From Rapana venosa (lineage: Eukaryota > Mollusca > Gastropoda > Neogastropoda > Muricidae), in contig CM054153.1 in the NCBI GenBank assembly GCA_028751875.1, forward strand, positions 34,099,986 through 34,163,985: a DNA stretch of 64,000 bases. The letters are read 5' to 3'. This document shows positions 43,046 through 54,798 of the stretch, piece after piece (the first letter of the stretch is position 1; every line of letters starts with the position of its first letter). Position numbers and translations under genes: made by a program. The notes under the pieces were generated by a model that worked only from the letters and a program-made list of their open reading frames with translations, searched no databases and was not told where the DNA came from.

Positions 43046-43500
43046 TCCCATAATTTTATAGTTTACCCACTAGAAATAAGATAGTAACATTTTTTATTTA
43101 TTATAAAGGTAAAAAGGTAAAGGTGTCCCATAACCTATAAGGTCGTAGGGGAGCGAGGCGTCAGAGACCTCACTTCTCTAGGGCCAGCATATTGAGGGCG
43201 GCGCCCATCTCCTCTCCCTCGCTGCTTTACCTTCCCTGACCCTAAAGAGGACAGGTACCCATTTGCAGCTGGTGAACTGGGGGAACTGTACTGAAGCCAA
43301 GGCGCGCAAACGGTCACCATCCAAATGGTAAACCATGCTCGACGCTTTTCTTAACTTGGCTGGGGAAAAGCGAGTTTCTCCGACCACTGAGCTATCCGTC
43401 CCCCTTTTTTTTAAGAGATAGGGAAAACAGGCATTCAAGGTAACTGTACTTCAAACTTACCTAGTTTTCATATAAACTGGGAACTTTTTGGCGGATTTTG
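43046..43500. repeat. Right terminal inverted repeat, copy 2 (interrupted by SINE, cut by gap)
   Basis: 43046-43090 is the reverse complement of 25023-25070. After the SINE, 43408-43500 resumes with gatagggaaaacaggcattc and acttacctagttttcatata, the reverse complement of the right arm of the left-end palindrome. It then enters the N gap, so the outermost bases are not visible. Confidence 0.85.
43095..43404 (-). mobile_element. tRNA-headed SINE inside right terminal repeat
   Basis: Reverse-strand head ggggacggatagctcagtgg has a clear Pol III box A (tagctcagtgg). The body includes ccagttcaccagctgcaaat and gggtacctgtcctc, and the 3' end has an aaaggtaaaggtgtccc-like repeat. The body style is one I associate with invertebrate, particularly molluscan, SINEs. 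It splits the right terminal repeat, so the element was already in place when the SINE arrived. Confidence 0.65.
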
Positions 43501-44000
43501 NNNNNNNNNNNNNNNNNNNNNNNNNNNNNNNNNNNNNNNNNNNNNNNNNNNNNNNNNNNNNNNNNNNNNNNNNNNNNNNNNNNNNNNNNNNNNNNNNNNN
43601 NNNNNNNNNNNNNNNNNNNNNNNNNNNNNNNNNNNNNNNNNNNNNNNNNNNNNNNNNNNNNNNNNNNNNNNNNNNNNNNNNNNNNNNNNNNNNNNNNNNN
43701 NNNNNNNNNNNNNNNNNNNNNNNNNNNNNNNNNNNNNNNNNNNNNNNNNNNNNNNNNNNNNNNNNNNNNNNNNNNNNNNNNNNNNNNNNNNNNNNNNNNN
43801 NNNNNNNNNNNNNNNNNNNNNNNNNNNNNNNNNNNNNNNNNNNNNNNNNNNNNNNNNNNNNNNNNNNNNNNNNNNNNNNNNNNNNNNNNNNNNNNNNNNN
43901 NNNNNNNNNNNNNNNNNNNNNNNNNNNNNNNNNNNNNNNNNNNNNNNNNNNNNNNNNNNNNNNNNNNNNNNNNNNNNNNNNNNNNNNNNNNNNNNNNNNN
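43501..44000. other. Assembly gap, 500 N
   Basis: Exactly 500 N, the same placeholder length as the first gap. It replaces the right end of copy 2 and the first part of the left flank of copy 3. Confidence 0.95.
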
Positions 44001-45219
44001 ATTGAATCAGCATTAAATGCACAATACGCTTTTTGGCTTCGCAAATGAGAATGCTTATTTTACGGGGAAAGTCTAGGGTTAAAATCTCTTGTACAAAAAA
44101 AAATCAGGGCAACTGGCTTAAAAAGGGAAAATAATTAGCACACACACTTGACATCGATTTGAAACATTATTAAACATTTTTAAAAGACAAATGGAACTCT
44201 TACAAAAATGAAATACAAATTTTTGAAATCCATAAGGGAAAACATTTCTTTGGAAAATGTCTGGAAGGGCATTCAGTTTACCTGAATGACTCCACAGACG
44301 ATGCTTAATATTGGGAGATGATAACACTGCACAGATAACCACCCCTTTTATATGGATCAGCCCAGTTTTGAAGGGAAAACTTGAACTGTGTGTGTGTGTG
44401 TGTGGTGGGGGGTGTGTGTGTGTGTGTGTGGGGGGGGGTGGGGTGTTTGTGTTTTTTGTGTTTTTAAGAAGGGGAGTGAAAGTGAGTAATGTTTTTTTTC
44501 CCCAAAAAAGCCTTTTTGTTCCGAACAAAATTGTGCCGGGTTTTTTTTTTTTTTTTTTTTAAAAATAGGGGGGGGGGGGTCTTTGGTGCATGCGTGCCTC
44601 CCTGCGTGTTGTCGTTGGAAGGTGACCCCACAAAACCATTTTACGGTTTTGATTTTTCCCTTTAAGGTTCAGTTGTCCCTAACCCTGGCTTCATTCACAC
44701 AAGTTAAGGTTGGTGACTAGGCAGCTGGCCCGTTTTGGGATGTGCCGGGGGCCTTTTAGGCCGGACAGAGGGCCTTGTGATGCACTGAAGTGGGGGAGTG
44801 ATACCTCCCCCCTTTACTTTTTGCCATTCCCTTACCTTTCCTCAGAAAATGATTTTTACCCCTTTCCTTTCAAAGTGTGCAGGTACATCGGAGGAGAGAG
44901 AAGAGAGAGCGGGGAAGAAAGAAGGGAGGGGAAAAAGAGAGAGAGGGAGGGGGGAAAAGGAAGAGCAGGGGAGAAAGAGAGGGAGGGAGGGAACAGAGAG
45001 AGACAGAATGGAGGGGCGGGGAGGGGGGAGGGGCAGGAGGGGAAGGGGGGAAGAGAGAGAGGGGGGGGGGGGGAAAAGGGAAGGAGAGCGACAATGACAA
45101 TGACAAGACAAATTCTTTTTTTTCGAGGATAATAATAAGCACCCATTGCTTTTTTACATCCAATCCCCGCCCCCCCCGAGAAGGAGGAGGAAGAGAAAAG
45201 AGAAGGAAGAAGAGAGAAG

Positions 45220-45253
<34 letters not shown>

Positions 45254-45535
45254 ATCAGACTTTTACTTACCCCGGCCAAAAGGCCACAATATAAAAAATA
45301 AATGGTGGGCATATGGAGGGGTCATATAGCACAAGTAAATAAAACATAATGCTTTAACGTTTCTATGACATAATGTATCAGCACGATCATAAAAACATAT
45401 GTCACCATATCTTGAATATGTTTGTTTACACACATGCAATTCATGTGACCATAATCAACAGTGTTTTAAATGCATATTACCAATGTAAGAGCTTTTAAGA
45501 AGTAATCTGATTTCTTCAGCTGGTTGCATGAAAAA
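44001..45535. other. Left flank of copy 3 (low quality)
   Basis: Collinear with 23150-24800: TG tract (44385-44440), GA tract (44880-45085), GACAAT stretch, second GA tract (45180-45255). No gene. Many homopolymer errors. Confidence 0.8.
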
Positions 45536-45544
45536 TAAATCTAG

Positions 45545-45803
45545 GAAAATTTGCATCAAGAAAATAGGGAAAACACTTTCCCAAGCTAAACTACTCTTTA
45601 ACTTACCTTAGTTTTCATATAAAACCTCGCAACTTTGGCCTGATTCGCCCTTCGCCTCATCGGGGCCAAAAGTTCCCAAATGTTTTATATGAAAACTGGG
45701 TAATTGAAGTAGCATTTTTACCTTGAATCCCTGTTTTCCCAATCCTCTAAAAAATGAAAATGTTACAATCTTATTTCTAGGGGGTAAAACAAATAAAATT
45801 ATG
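45545..45803. repeat. Left terminal inverted repeat with palindrome, copy 3
   Basis: Collinear with 24816-25070, with small indels. Both palindrome arms are recognisable. Confidence 0.75.
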
Positions 45804-45820
45804 GAAAAATGTGTGACAAA

Positions 45821-46140
45821 ACAATACTTGTCAGAACTAATAAAAACATCTGTCGAGAACTAATACAATAATCTTGTCAAGAACTAATACAACATCTTGT
45901 CGAGAACTAATACAACATCTTGTCAAGAACCTTCAAGAACTAGTACAAGAACTAAAACAATAACTTGCCAAGAACTAAATCAAAAACTTGTCCAAAAAAA
46001 AACAAGTCCCCATCAACAACATATTAACAAACTTATTAACAACTTTGCAACAACTTATTAACAACTTTGTCAACAACTTATCAACAACTTAACAACTTAT
46101 CAACAAATTTGTTAACAACTTATCAACAATTTTCAAAACA
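45821..46140 (+). repeat. Subterminal iteron array, copy 3
   Basis: Same units as 25086-25408, including the tcaag/tcgag alternation. Confidence 0.8.
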
Positions 46141-46183
46141 ACAAAATTGTTTTACACAAAATAAATTGATAAAAAATAACAAC

Positions 46184-46751
46184 AGAATTGCAACGAGCTT
46201 TTACAGATACATCTACTTTTCTAGTCAAGAAGAAAAAACTGATGAAAAAGATCTGCTTGATAAGAAGGAGAAGTTGTACTCTCTTGCTCCCTGGGTAAAA
46301 AAAAGCATTACTTAGAACACAACAAACAGTTGAACAGGTACAGCATTACCCCACACAAGACATTATTAAGTATTTAAATAGTAGAATCTCTTCTGGAGCA
46401 AAGAGGGAGAAGCCTGGGGCATACTCTTATTGGCTTATACGCTAAAGCAACAAGTAGGGTCTTTATGGGGACTCAGAACTGACTTAGCATATGACCTTCA
46501 CAAGATCCTGTTTTGTTTAGAACGCTGGAGACACTTGGCTGTAAATATGTTTTAAATCTTTTTTGGTTCCCTTTTAGCACCATAGTTGCTAGTACGATAA
46601 CATTAAAACATATAAAATTAACCATATAGAGACAGATGGAAGAGCAGAAAACAGTTATGAACCAAACAGGAAGCACAGGAGAATGCTACGAACCAAGCCC
46701 AGCAGACTCTTCCACAAGTCACAACAGTGACCAAGAGCCCTGGAGAGTTGA
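46184..46751 (+). pseudogene. Small protein L1, copy 3 (degraded)
   Basis: The start ATG reads cag in this copy, and several single-base losses break the frame. Identified by collinearity with 25454-26035. Confidence 0.5.
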
Positions 46752-47067
46752 AGCTGGAAAAAGGTTGCAGAATAAAACCGACAGAAAAAAACTTAGTAAT
46801 CAAGCAAAGCAAAAGATTGTTTTCGAGAAGCATCAGAAAAACAGATGCCTATAGAACAAAGAAGCCAAAACCACCAAAACAAATATTCAGTCTTATTTGT
46901 TATACAGTGTAACTGCTATAGGCCTTGGTTATATATTTTAAATAGAGTATGGAGCAGCAAGCGACCAACAAAACAAGAACTGCAGCAAGAACATAAACCA
47001 AACCCAAAACCACAGCCACAACCATTCAATGCAAACACCTGACAATGACCCATTCAGAATGTATTAA
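46636..47067 (+). pseudogene. Small protein L2, copy 3 (degraded)
   Basis: ATG 46636 is retained. Frame changes are as in the other copies. The P/Q-rich tail (QQEHKPNPKPQPQP) is readable near 46985-47030. Confidence 0.5.
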
Positions 47068-47126
47068 AATTAATATAAAAAATTATACTTCACGCGGCCG
47101 TATTGTGGCTCAGCGTTGGCTATACA

Positions 47127-47281
47127 ATGTTAGGAAAGAGCCTTCTGAAAATGAAGCCTGCTGATTTAGGAAAACTAAACTTTGAGGATAGCGCTAAGCT
47201 AGTTGCTGTTTGTAACAGCATTCATTGCTTCTAAAGACTTCTTGGTAAAGCAGGAATCATTCCAAAAATATAAGTCCATAA
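47127..47281 (+). pseudogene. Small protein L3, copy 3 (frameshifted)
   Basis: One extra T near 47210 and a lost G near 47255 relative to 26418-26573. Confidence 0.5.
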
Positions 47282-47288
47282 ATCGAAA

Positions 47289-47696
47289 ATGGCTTCTTTA
47301 GTGATGATGTTTGGTGGTGCTGTATTAACGCACTTGCTTTTACAGGTAGCAACTACTTTTTTTCTAAACTTCATACAGATGAAGAAAGGAAGAGACATGA
47401 AAAAAGCAATAAACAACTGAACAGAGCACAGGCAGAATACGAAAGACAAAGAATTGTTTATTTAGACTTTTAATTTAAAGAAAAACTTCGTGAACATGGA
47501 CATGCCGCAAAAACATTTTCTGATGTTGACGCGGCAATAAAAGAGACACAATATGACAAGGCAAACAAATATCTCCTATTACTAAACCACAGCTTCGTGA
47601 TTATTATCAACCCACTGAAACCCAGAAACAGGCGAGATTGCTTTTTTTGTGGGGGCATGACAATAGTATATTTCTTAGCAAAAGAAGGTTGGTTAA
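47289..47696 (+). pseudogene. Small protein L4, copy 3 (frameshifted)
   Basis: Collinear with the intact 26581-26988; multiple small indels. Confidence 0.6.
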
Positions 47697-47728
47697 CCAA
47701 CAATTTTTAAAAATTTATTAAATAAACA

Positions 47729-48703
47729 ATGGATGCCAAACCTCTAAGATCTATTTCACAACCAAAAGGTTACTGGAAAGGACAAACAGCTATTAACAAA
47801 CTGAGTATTGCAGCAGGAGGTAAGTTCTGAGGTAGCAAAGAAGTGGTTGTCTAAACAAGCAAAAATGGCAGATCTATTTTTCCTGCACCAAGGCGCATTA
47901 ATAGACCATCCTTTAAAAAACAGAAGCCAAATGATAAATCCACCAAATAGACCTTTACTACTTACCCCATGACACAATCAGAAGAAAGAGGTAAAAGTAT
48001 GCTCTTACTGTGGTGGGACGAGCTTCTAGGTTAAAGATGCAGAGCCCCTAAATGAAAAGAGTGGGTACCGCAACTGCAGTTGCTTTGCAAGAAATCTATA
48101 GCGAGGCCCCTTAAAATATCCCAGACTTATTCAGAGCGACGATGGTAAAGAGTTTAAAGAAGCATTTTAAACAGCTGTTACTAAAGCATGGAGTAGCAAT
48201 AAAAAGAGTCATACCAGGCAAAACCCCAAAAATTTAAGCACTGGTTGAAAGCTTTAAAAAAACTGTTAGCAAAAGACTGTTTTTCATATCAGTACCACCA
48301 AGAAATCAAAGATCCCAGGCACACGAAACACAGAGTGGGGAAGAAACTAACCTGCAGTTTTTAAGAGCGATTGAACTCTGAGGTAACTAAAGCCCCCAGG
48401 TTAAAACCTGCGGACGGCCTCAAAACACAAAACAATACAGCAGCAAAATCCAAACAAAAACCACCAAAGCAACCACTAATACCCTTTGGGAAGAAACTTA
48501 AAATATCTGTAATGCTCCTGGAAAGCGGAAGCCAGCAAAAGTCACAAGCAAGCAACAGAACCCATCTGGAGCATAGACACTTATGAAATAAAAAAAGTTG
48601 TGGAGATGGGTCCTCCTATTTATTATTTGTCCACTGCCTGCACCACAACGCTTTTGTTAGAGAGGAACTGCAGCTAGTGCACCTAATACTGTCCCCCCTT
48701 TAG
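47729..48703 (+). pseudogene. Integrase, copy 3 (degraded)
   Basis: Collinear with 27024-27984. The shared in-frame TAA is present at 47992-47994. The catalytic blocks are only partly readable because of homopolymer noise. Confidence 0.7.
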
Positions 48704-48985
48704 TAAGGTAGGCCACTGTTTCATCAGAAGTAAGTGACTGTATGGTCTCATCTAACTGTTTTTGTTACTAACTACAATTTATGGGAACATGTTGATAACA
48801 CTGAAGTGGGTTGGACACTCTCTCATCATACTAATTCCTAGAATATTATTTAACACTTCTTCTTTTGTGCCATGATCAAGTTTTATTTCTACTTGCTCAC
48901 CAAAGTTTTCTATGTCATAGCTGTAAAAGCAGAGTCGAGGTATTGTACCACTTCCATAGTATTTGATAAAGAGTATGCAATCCAT
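48683..48985 (-). pseudogene. 99-aa leftward protein, copy 3 (one frameshift)
   Basis: ATG 48985 and the first ~70 codons are identical to copy 2. A length change near 48770 (tttgttactaact) shifts the frame. Confidence 0.6.
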
Positions 48986-49019
48986 TGTGAGCCTCAATCA
49001 GAATTTTTAACTTCTATAT

Positions 49020-52000
49020 CTATCTATCTATCTGTCCCGTAGTCTGACGACCGTGGGGGCACCCTCAAAGACTCAACAACCAGTTCCCTCCGATCCTCTC
49101 TCTGTCTGCCTTTCTCAGGTTTTTTTGAGTTCTAGGACTGTCCATTTCGCTAAATGTTATCCCCCACTCTCCTTGGTCTGCCTCTTCTTTTTCCTCCTTG
49201 GACAGTGCCTTTGTAAAACTGTCTTGCAAGTCCTTTGGATCTTGTGACATGCCCATACCATTTAATTTTAACGTTTTTTCACGATCGTTAGAAGGTTCTC
49301 ATAGGGTCCAAGGGTTTGCTGTATTCTGTTATGCACGCTTTCGTTGCTTATGTGGTCTTTGTAGAGTTTGCCAAGGAGTCTCCGAAAGCTTCCATCTCCA
49401 CCGCCTGTACTTTTCTCTCCAAATCTGCAGTCAGGGTCCATAAATTCACAGGCATACAGAAATATGGATATGACAAGGGAGCAATGCAGCCCTGATCTTG
49501 GAGATAAGTGAGATATTCTTTTCTCTCCAGAGGGTGTTTATTTTTGACAAAGCTGTTATTGTCTGGCAGCCCTTGCATACTATTTCTGGCTTGGATCCCT
49601 GGTCTGATACAATGGCTCCCAGGTACTTGAAGCTTTGAACTGTTTCCAGCTTCTGGTCATTAACCCTGATATCAGTGCTAATGCCGTTGGTTTTTATTAG
49701 TCATCAGTTTGGTCTTTTTCTGCACTGATTTCCATGCCGAAATGTTTTTGGAGGCCTTTTTCAAGTTTCTGTTAGGCTGGCGAGCTCTTTTTTCTGATCC
49801 TGCTATTCCATCAATGCCCATTTGCGAAGCGGGGTTTGTGATCGTTCTCCCACCAATGCTGACTGATCCTTCATGATTTCCATGCATCAGCCATATTCTC
49901 CTAGGAAGATGTTGAAAAGAGTGGGTGAGAGTAAACAGCCCTGCCTTTAAACTCCAACTGTTGTTCGGAACCATTCTCCAATGTTGTTGTTGTAGTACAC
50001 TGCACTGACGGCCCCCGCTGTACAGCTGTTTAAATGACTCGATCAGGTTTGCATTGATGCTGTACAAATTCAAGGTTCCCACAAAGCGCATGCCACACCC
50101 TGTCAAATGCCTTCTTAAAATCGATAAATACGTGGTAAAGGTCTTGTTGATGTGAAGGTACTGCTCACATAGAAATTCTGAGGTTGAATATCTTTCTGTT
50201 GTGCTGCGGCCCTGCTCTGAAACCTGCTTTTTCCCTCAGCAATGATGGTCTCTGCTTGTGCTTCAGTCTATTCAATATTATCTGCAGCATGACCTTGCTT
50301 GGGGGGCATATGAGGCTGTTTGTGCAGTAATTATGGCATTTGTTGTATTTTTCCCTTTTCTTGGGGGGGGGTGATGATGATGACGTGTCCATGGTGTGGC
50401 CATTTCCTGTCTGCCAGATCTTGTGGCAGATTCTTAGTAGGGCGCTGATCATGGCTTCCCCTCCAGCTTGAACCAACTCAGCGGGAATGTTGTCAGCCCC
50501 TGCTGAATTTTCCCTTTTCAGCGATCTGACTGCTGTTTCCACTTCTTCTCGGAGGGTAGGGTGACTGTCTTGTGTTTGCTTTGCCGGTACATTAAGGAAC
50601 TTCTGGGTCTCCTGCGGTTCTATAGTTTATACAGGTCGGAGCAGTATTCTGTCCATCTGTTCAGAATATCCTGATCGTCAAATGAGACACTTCCATTTTT
50701 TGTCTTGGATTGTTAAACCTTTTCCCTGTTTTGTGCTAGTTAGGTCTTTTTCACCAGCTGATAAAGCTTTCTTGCTATTGTTTTTCTTGATGTTCTCTTC
50801 AATGTCTTGGCACTGTTCACCGATCCATTTCTCTTTTGCCTCCGTCATGGACTTCCTGATTCTTTTGTTGACTGCCCTATATTGTTCTGCTCTTTCTTTT
50901 TTTTCATTTTTCTTTTTTTCAACTCTCTACGCTTGTCGCATAGTTGTAGGAGTTAGATGTGACCCATGGTATTTTTGACCTGTCGGGGTTTGCCAAGAAG
51001 CTCGCTTGCTGTTTCAGTCACTGCTGTATTGAAACTATTCGTCAAATGATCTATTCTGAGTCTATCACAGTGAGTGCTGCAACTTTCCACCTATCCTTTG
51101 CTTAAAAATTTCTACTACCTCTGGTCCTTCAGCTTCTCGATGTCAAATTTGATCCTGATTGTTTTCCCCTTGTGGATTTTCTTAGACGTAGACGGGAAAA
51201 TCATCATCACAAGATCATGATCACTCCCTAAGTCTGCTCCTGGAAAACTTTGTGTCTGCGCGATGTCAACGCTAAAACTGAAACCGTCCCTTTTCACCGT
51301 GATGTAATCTATTTGGTTGTGGTGTTTTTTCCATTTGGCTATGCCATGTCCATTTTCTGGATTTCTTTGTGGGCCAAGTGTATTCACTAGCTGAGGTGGT
51401 TGTTACTGGCAAACTCCAGGAGTCTCAAGCCCTTTCATTTGATTGGTTATTACAATGTGGCCCACCCAAACGCCCTCCCAATCTCTCCATGCATCTTCTC
51501 CTACCTTGGCGTTCCAGTCACCCTTGCGCAACGAGGATGTCTTTCTTTGGGGTTTGATTCAGAACCCTTGTAGCTGGTCATAAAATTCTTCTATGGGTTC
51601 ATCTGTGCAGTCTGATGTAGGGGCGTATGCCTGTACTAAAAGTTATGTTAAAGGGGTTGCTCTCAGACGGATGGTAATAAGTCTGCTGGACACAGGCGGC
51701 AGCTCATGACGGTGTTCACGGTGTCTTTGTGAACGAGAAACCCCACGCCCGTGTTTTATGTTTATTTCCCGTTTTCCACTGTAGTATAATTTGTGGTCTT
51801 CCTGGGTCGTTGTTTCTCCCATGTTTTTCCACCTGACTTCGCAGAGCCCAAGGATTGCCATTGATATCGGACATCTCATGTGTCAGTTCTTCCACTTTGC
51901 CTGCAGCTCTTAGTGTTCCTACATTCCATGTGCCAATGATGGTGTTGTTTCTGGCACGGATTTTGTTGTTTTTACATCAGTAGCATACTTTCGACCTCTG

Positions 52001-52235
52001 TCCTGATGAGAAACAGAAGGAAACGGCCCTTTTTGGGTAACCCGGGCAAACGACCGATCCGGTATGGAAATTCCTGGTTGTCTTTTTCATGGTTGTATTT
52101 TGGGGCAAATCAAACCTGGCGGAGCCCATCCCTCCCAGGTCGGATTTTTTTATTGGGTTTACTCCCCACATGTGGCAGGTGGGTACTGGGTTACAGGGTT
52201 TTACCAGTAGCAGATGGAGTCTCTGACCTGACCAC
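49020..52235 (-). mobile_element. RTE-type LINE, copy 3 (frameshifted)
   Basis: Same insertion as in copy 2, with the same aacttctatat duplication at 49009-49019 and 52236-52246. The RT motif region again reads F-A-N before a frameshift (about 49825). Indels throughout. Confidence 0.85.
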
Positions 52236-52269
52236 AACTTCTATATGAATATGAAAAAAAATTATTTAT

Positions 52270-52510
52270 TAATTACTGTTTGTTCTCCAGTGTTTAAGTG
52301 CTATGAGCGCTCTGGTGAAGAATATATCCGTTTTGTGTCCTGTGCAATCAGTGTCTTTTTCTAACCACAGTCGTGTTGATTTGGTGCAGTGTTGAGCAAG
52401 CTTTGGGTTTGTCATGATGAAATACCTACCTTCAAACAGAGCCTCAAAGTAGTTAATCATGACTGATTTCTTGTTTTGAAACCCCCTGTTTACCAACACC
52501 CTTTTGGGGT
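52270..52510 (-). pseudogene. Polymerase C-terminal fragment, copy 3
   Basis: Corresponds to 31532-31775; ends LKHWRTNSN, identical to copy 2. Frameshifts near 52400-52480. Confidence 0.65.
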
Positions 52511-52517
52511 TTTTTTT

Positions 52518-53554
52518 AATAATAATAATAATAATAAATGGAATTATATAGCGCTGTATCTTGCACAACAAACCAAAGCGCTTGCACTCAACCATTCTTA
52601 CACAGCATGCAACCAAAAAGCGATAATAGTTCTAACAAGTCCAAATGGGACACCCCCACACACACACACAAAAAGGGCGCCGCGCGCGCGCGTTATACAC
52701 TTTGGCAGGGGGATGAATTTTTGGCTGTTGAAAAGCAGGGATAGCTATGAAAATGAAACAGGAGAGGAAATTCTTAGGTTTGAAACAAAAATGTCTTGAG
52801 GCCAGATTTTAAAAATCACAAGAAGGCCTTGGCGAAGATAGATAAGGTAGGCCATCCAAATCGATGGACCAGAAACAGAGAAAGAGCGACGGCCAACGGT
52901 GGACTGGTTGAATCTAGGTGTTTGTAAGCACAAGGAATCTGCAGCAGAACGAAAGGGGAAAGAGAAGGGTGTACAGGTGGAGACATTCACAAGGTAGGAA
53001 GGTGCTGTTTTGGGGGAGACATTTGTAATAGAGAGTACTGATCTTAAAAGTTTATTCTTTGTGGCACAGGCAAACCATTGGAGAGATCGCAAGAGAGGGG
53101 GAATGTGCTCAATTTTTTCTTTTTGAGGGCTATCGAGCTGCAGAGTTTTGAATACGTTTGAAGGGAGTGAATAATGATGCTGGCAGACCAGCCAAAAGAG
53201 AATTGCAATAGTCCCGACGTGAAAGAATGAGAGATCCACGAGTTTTTGATGTTGCCTCGTGGACAGGTACTTTCGAATTGCACTATTCGTCGAATTGATA
53301 GAACAGGACTGGGGGGCCCGGGGTGATGAATTTTTGCATAGAGAGTGTGTTGTCAATAATGACCCCTAATACTTTACAGCAGGGGAAATAGAGGGACTGA
53401 TGCATTGCCGAATTCTATTGAAGCTGTTGTAATGGAAGAGAGTTTGTTTTTGGTCCCTACAAGCATGGCTTCAGTTTTATCAGCGTTTAGTTGTAACTTG
53501 TTCTCTATCATCCAGTTTTGGATATCTTGAAAGCAGTAGGTCATATTCATCAAG
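52518..53554 (-). mobile_element. CR1/L2-like LINE inside polymerase, copy 3
   Basis: Same truncated copy and same junction with the polymerase as 31776-32806. The right part (53400-53554) is identical to copy 2; the left part is noisy. Confidence 0.8.
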
Positions 53555-54798
53555 TACATCTTAGCCCTTAGCCCAACATATTCTTTGATAATAGTGCCGT
53601 TCATCTCATCCTTCATCTTGCCAATAACTTTTTTGTTTACTGTTGAATGCAAGGGACTGTCTTTTGGATAATCACTGGTGTCATACCATGACTCTGATCT
53701 CAGCACCACGTCTTCTGCAAGATCTTTGTATATATCTTCTGGGTATGTCTAGGATGAAAGAGTCTGTGTCCTGTGTACAAGACCTTTACCCGCAGATGTT
53801 TAGGCTTAAAGTAATCATAAAAAGAATCCACATCAACAGCTTTGACAGCTCTACACGCTGACCCAATGAATACTGGCTTGTCTAGTTTAACCCACAACTT
53901 CTTCATCGGATGCCAAACAGACTGTCCCGGAATTGCCTGAAATCTTGGTAGCTTGGCTTTGATGTCAGCTTTATGGGTTTTGTTTTCTTTTGTGACTAAT
54001 CTAACATCTTTTTTTGTGTGGGTTTCTCCAATGTTTTTTCCAAAGCAGCTGTTGTTCATGAGCTTGAAGTAATCTTTTTCTGATCCATCAGTGGCCTTCG
54101 TTCTCAGATCAGTGTTCTTCATGATGTATGGTTTCATTTAATTCTTGTTGATCAAACGAAATGATACGATGAACACAGTAAGAATTAACCCATGCCTTAG
54201 GTAGAACGCAGCAGTCTGTAGTGACAACATACTTGCTCTTGTCGTTTAGGTTTGGTACAAGCTTTGGTGGTTCTTTGGAGATGTTTTTGAGCCTTTTCTG
54301 CAGCCTTTGGGGTCATCATTGTGCGCATCATGTAGATCATGGGGATAGACTAAATCTACTTCTAAGATCCCAGCCCATTGCTTGATCAGGCACCATTTGT
54401 GATAGCATTTTTTGAGTCTCATCAACATTGAAAGGGCCATTAAACAACTGAAATTTTCTTATGGCATGACTGACACATCACCCATCCATACAGGTTGTAC
54501 AGATGTAGTTTGAAGGTCTGCTAGGATCATAGTCTTCAAAAATATTTGTTGTTGGCCTTACAGTAATTGTGTGATGCCATACTGATGCCACCACGCAGAC
54601 CATCCTCAATCATTTGTTTGCATGGTAGGTCAAAACAGCAAATCAATATTCATCCCAGTAAACTCAAGAAAGCATCCCAAACCCTTCCTGGTGCTGTAAT
54701 ATAAGTGTGATGGGTCTAGTCCATGATGTTTCATGGGCCCGTCTTTCTGTAGTTCTCAAAGACCCTCAGCAAGCAAAAATGCATCAGCAAGTAGATAC
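53555..54798 (-). pseudogene. Family-B DNA polymerase, catalytic part, copy 3
   Basis: Corresponds to 32807-34054. DTSDYPKDSP, the motif C codons (near 53757-53772) and KLMNNSCFGK are recognisable. Motif A again lacks the residues before NLYGW. Frameshifts are more numerous than in copy 2. Confidence 0.75.

Larger units (their letters stand above)
24824..43500. mobile_element. Polinton/Maverick-like element with nested insertions, copy 2
   Basis: Bounded by inverted terminal repeats (24824-25070; 43046-43500, running into the gap). It encodes a retroviral-type integrase and a protein-primed-type family-B DNA polymerase, the defining pair of Polintons and adintoviruses, plus L1-L4, a 99-aa protein, R1 and R2. 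Rightward and leftward genes converge at about 27970. Insertions by an RTE LINE, a CR1/L2-like LINE, an APE-RT LINE with an internal MITE, and a SINE add about 9.3 kb. Without them the element is about 9.4 kb, short for a Polinton (commonly 15-20 kb). I recognise no capsid protein, packaging ATPase or cysteine protease. Outer termini and target duplication cannot be read because the right end falls in the gap. Confidence 0.85.
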
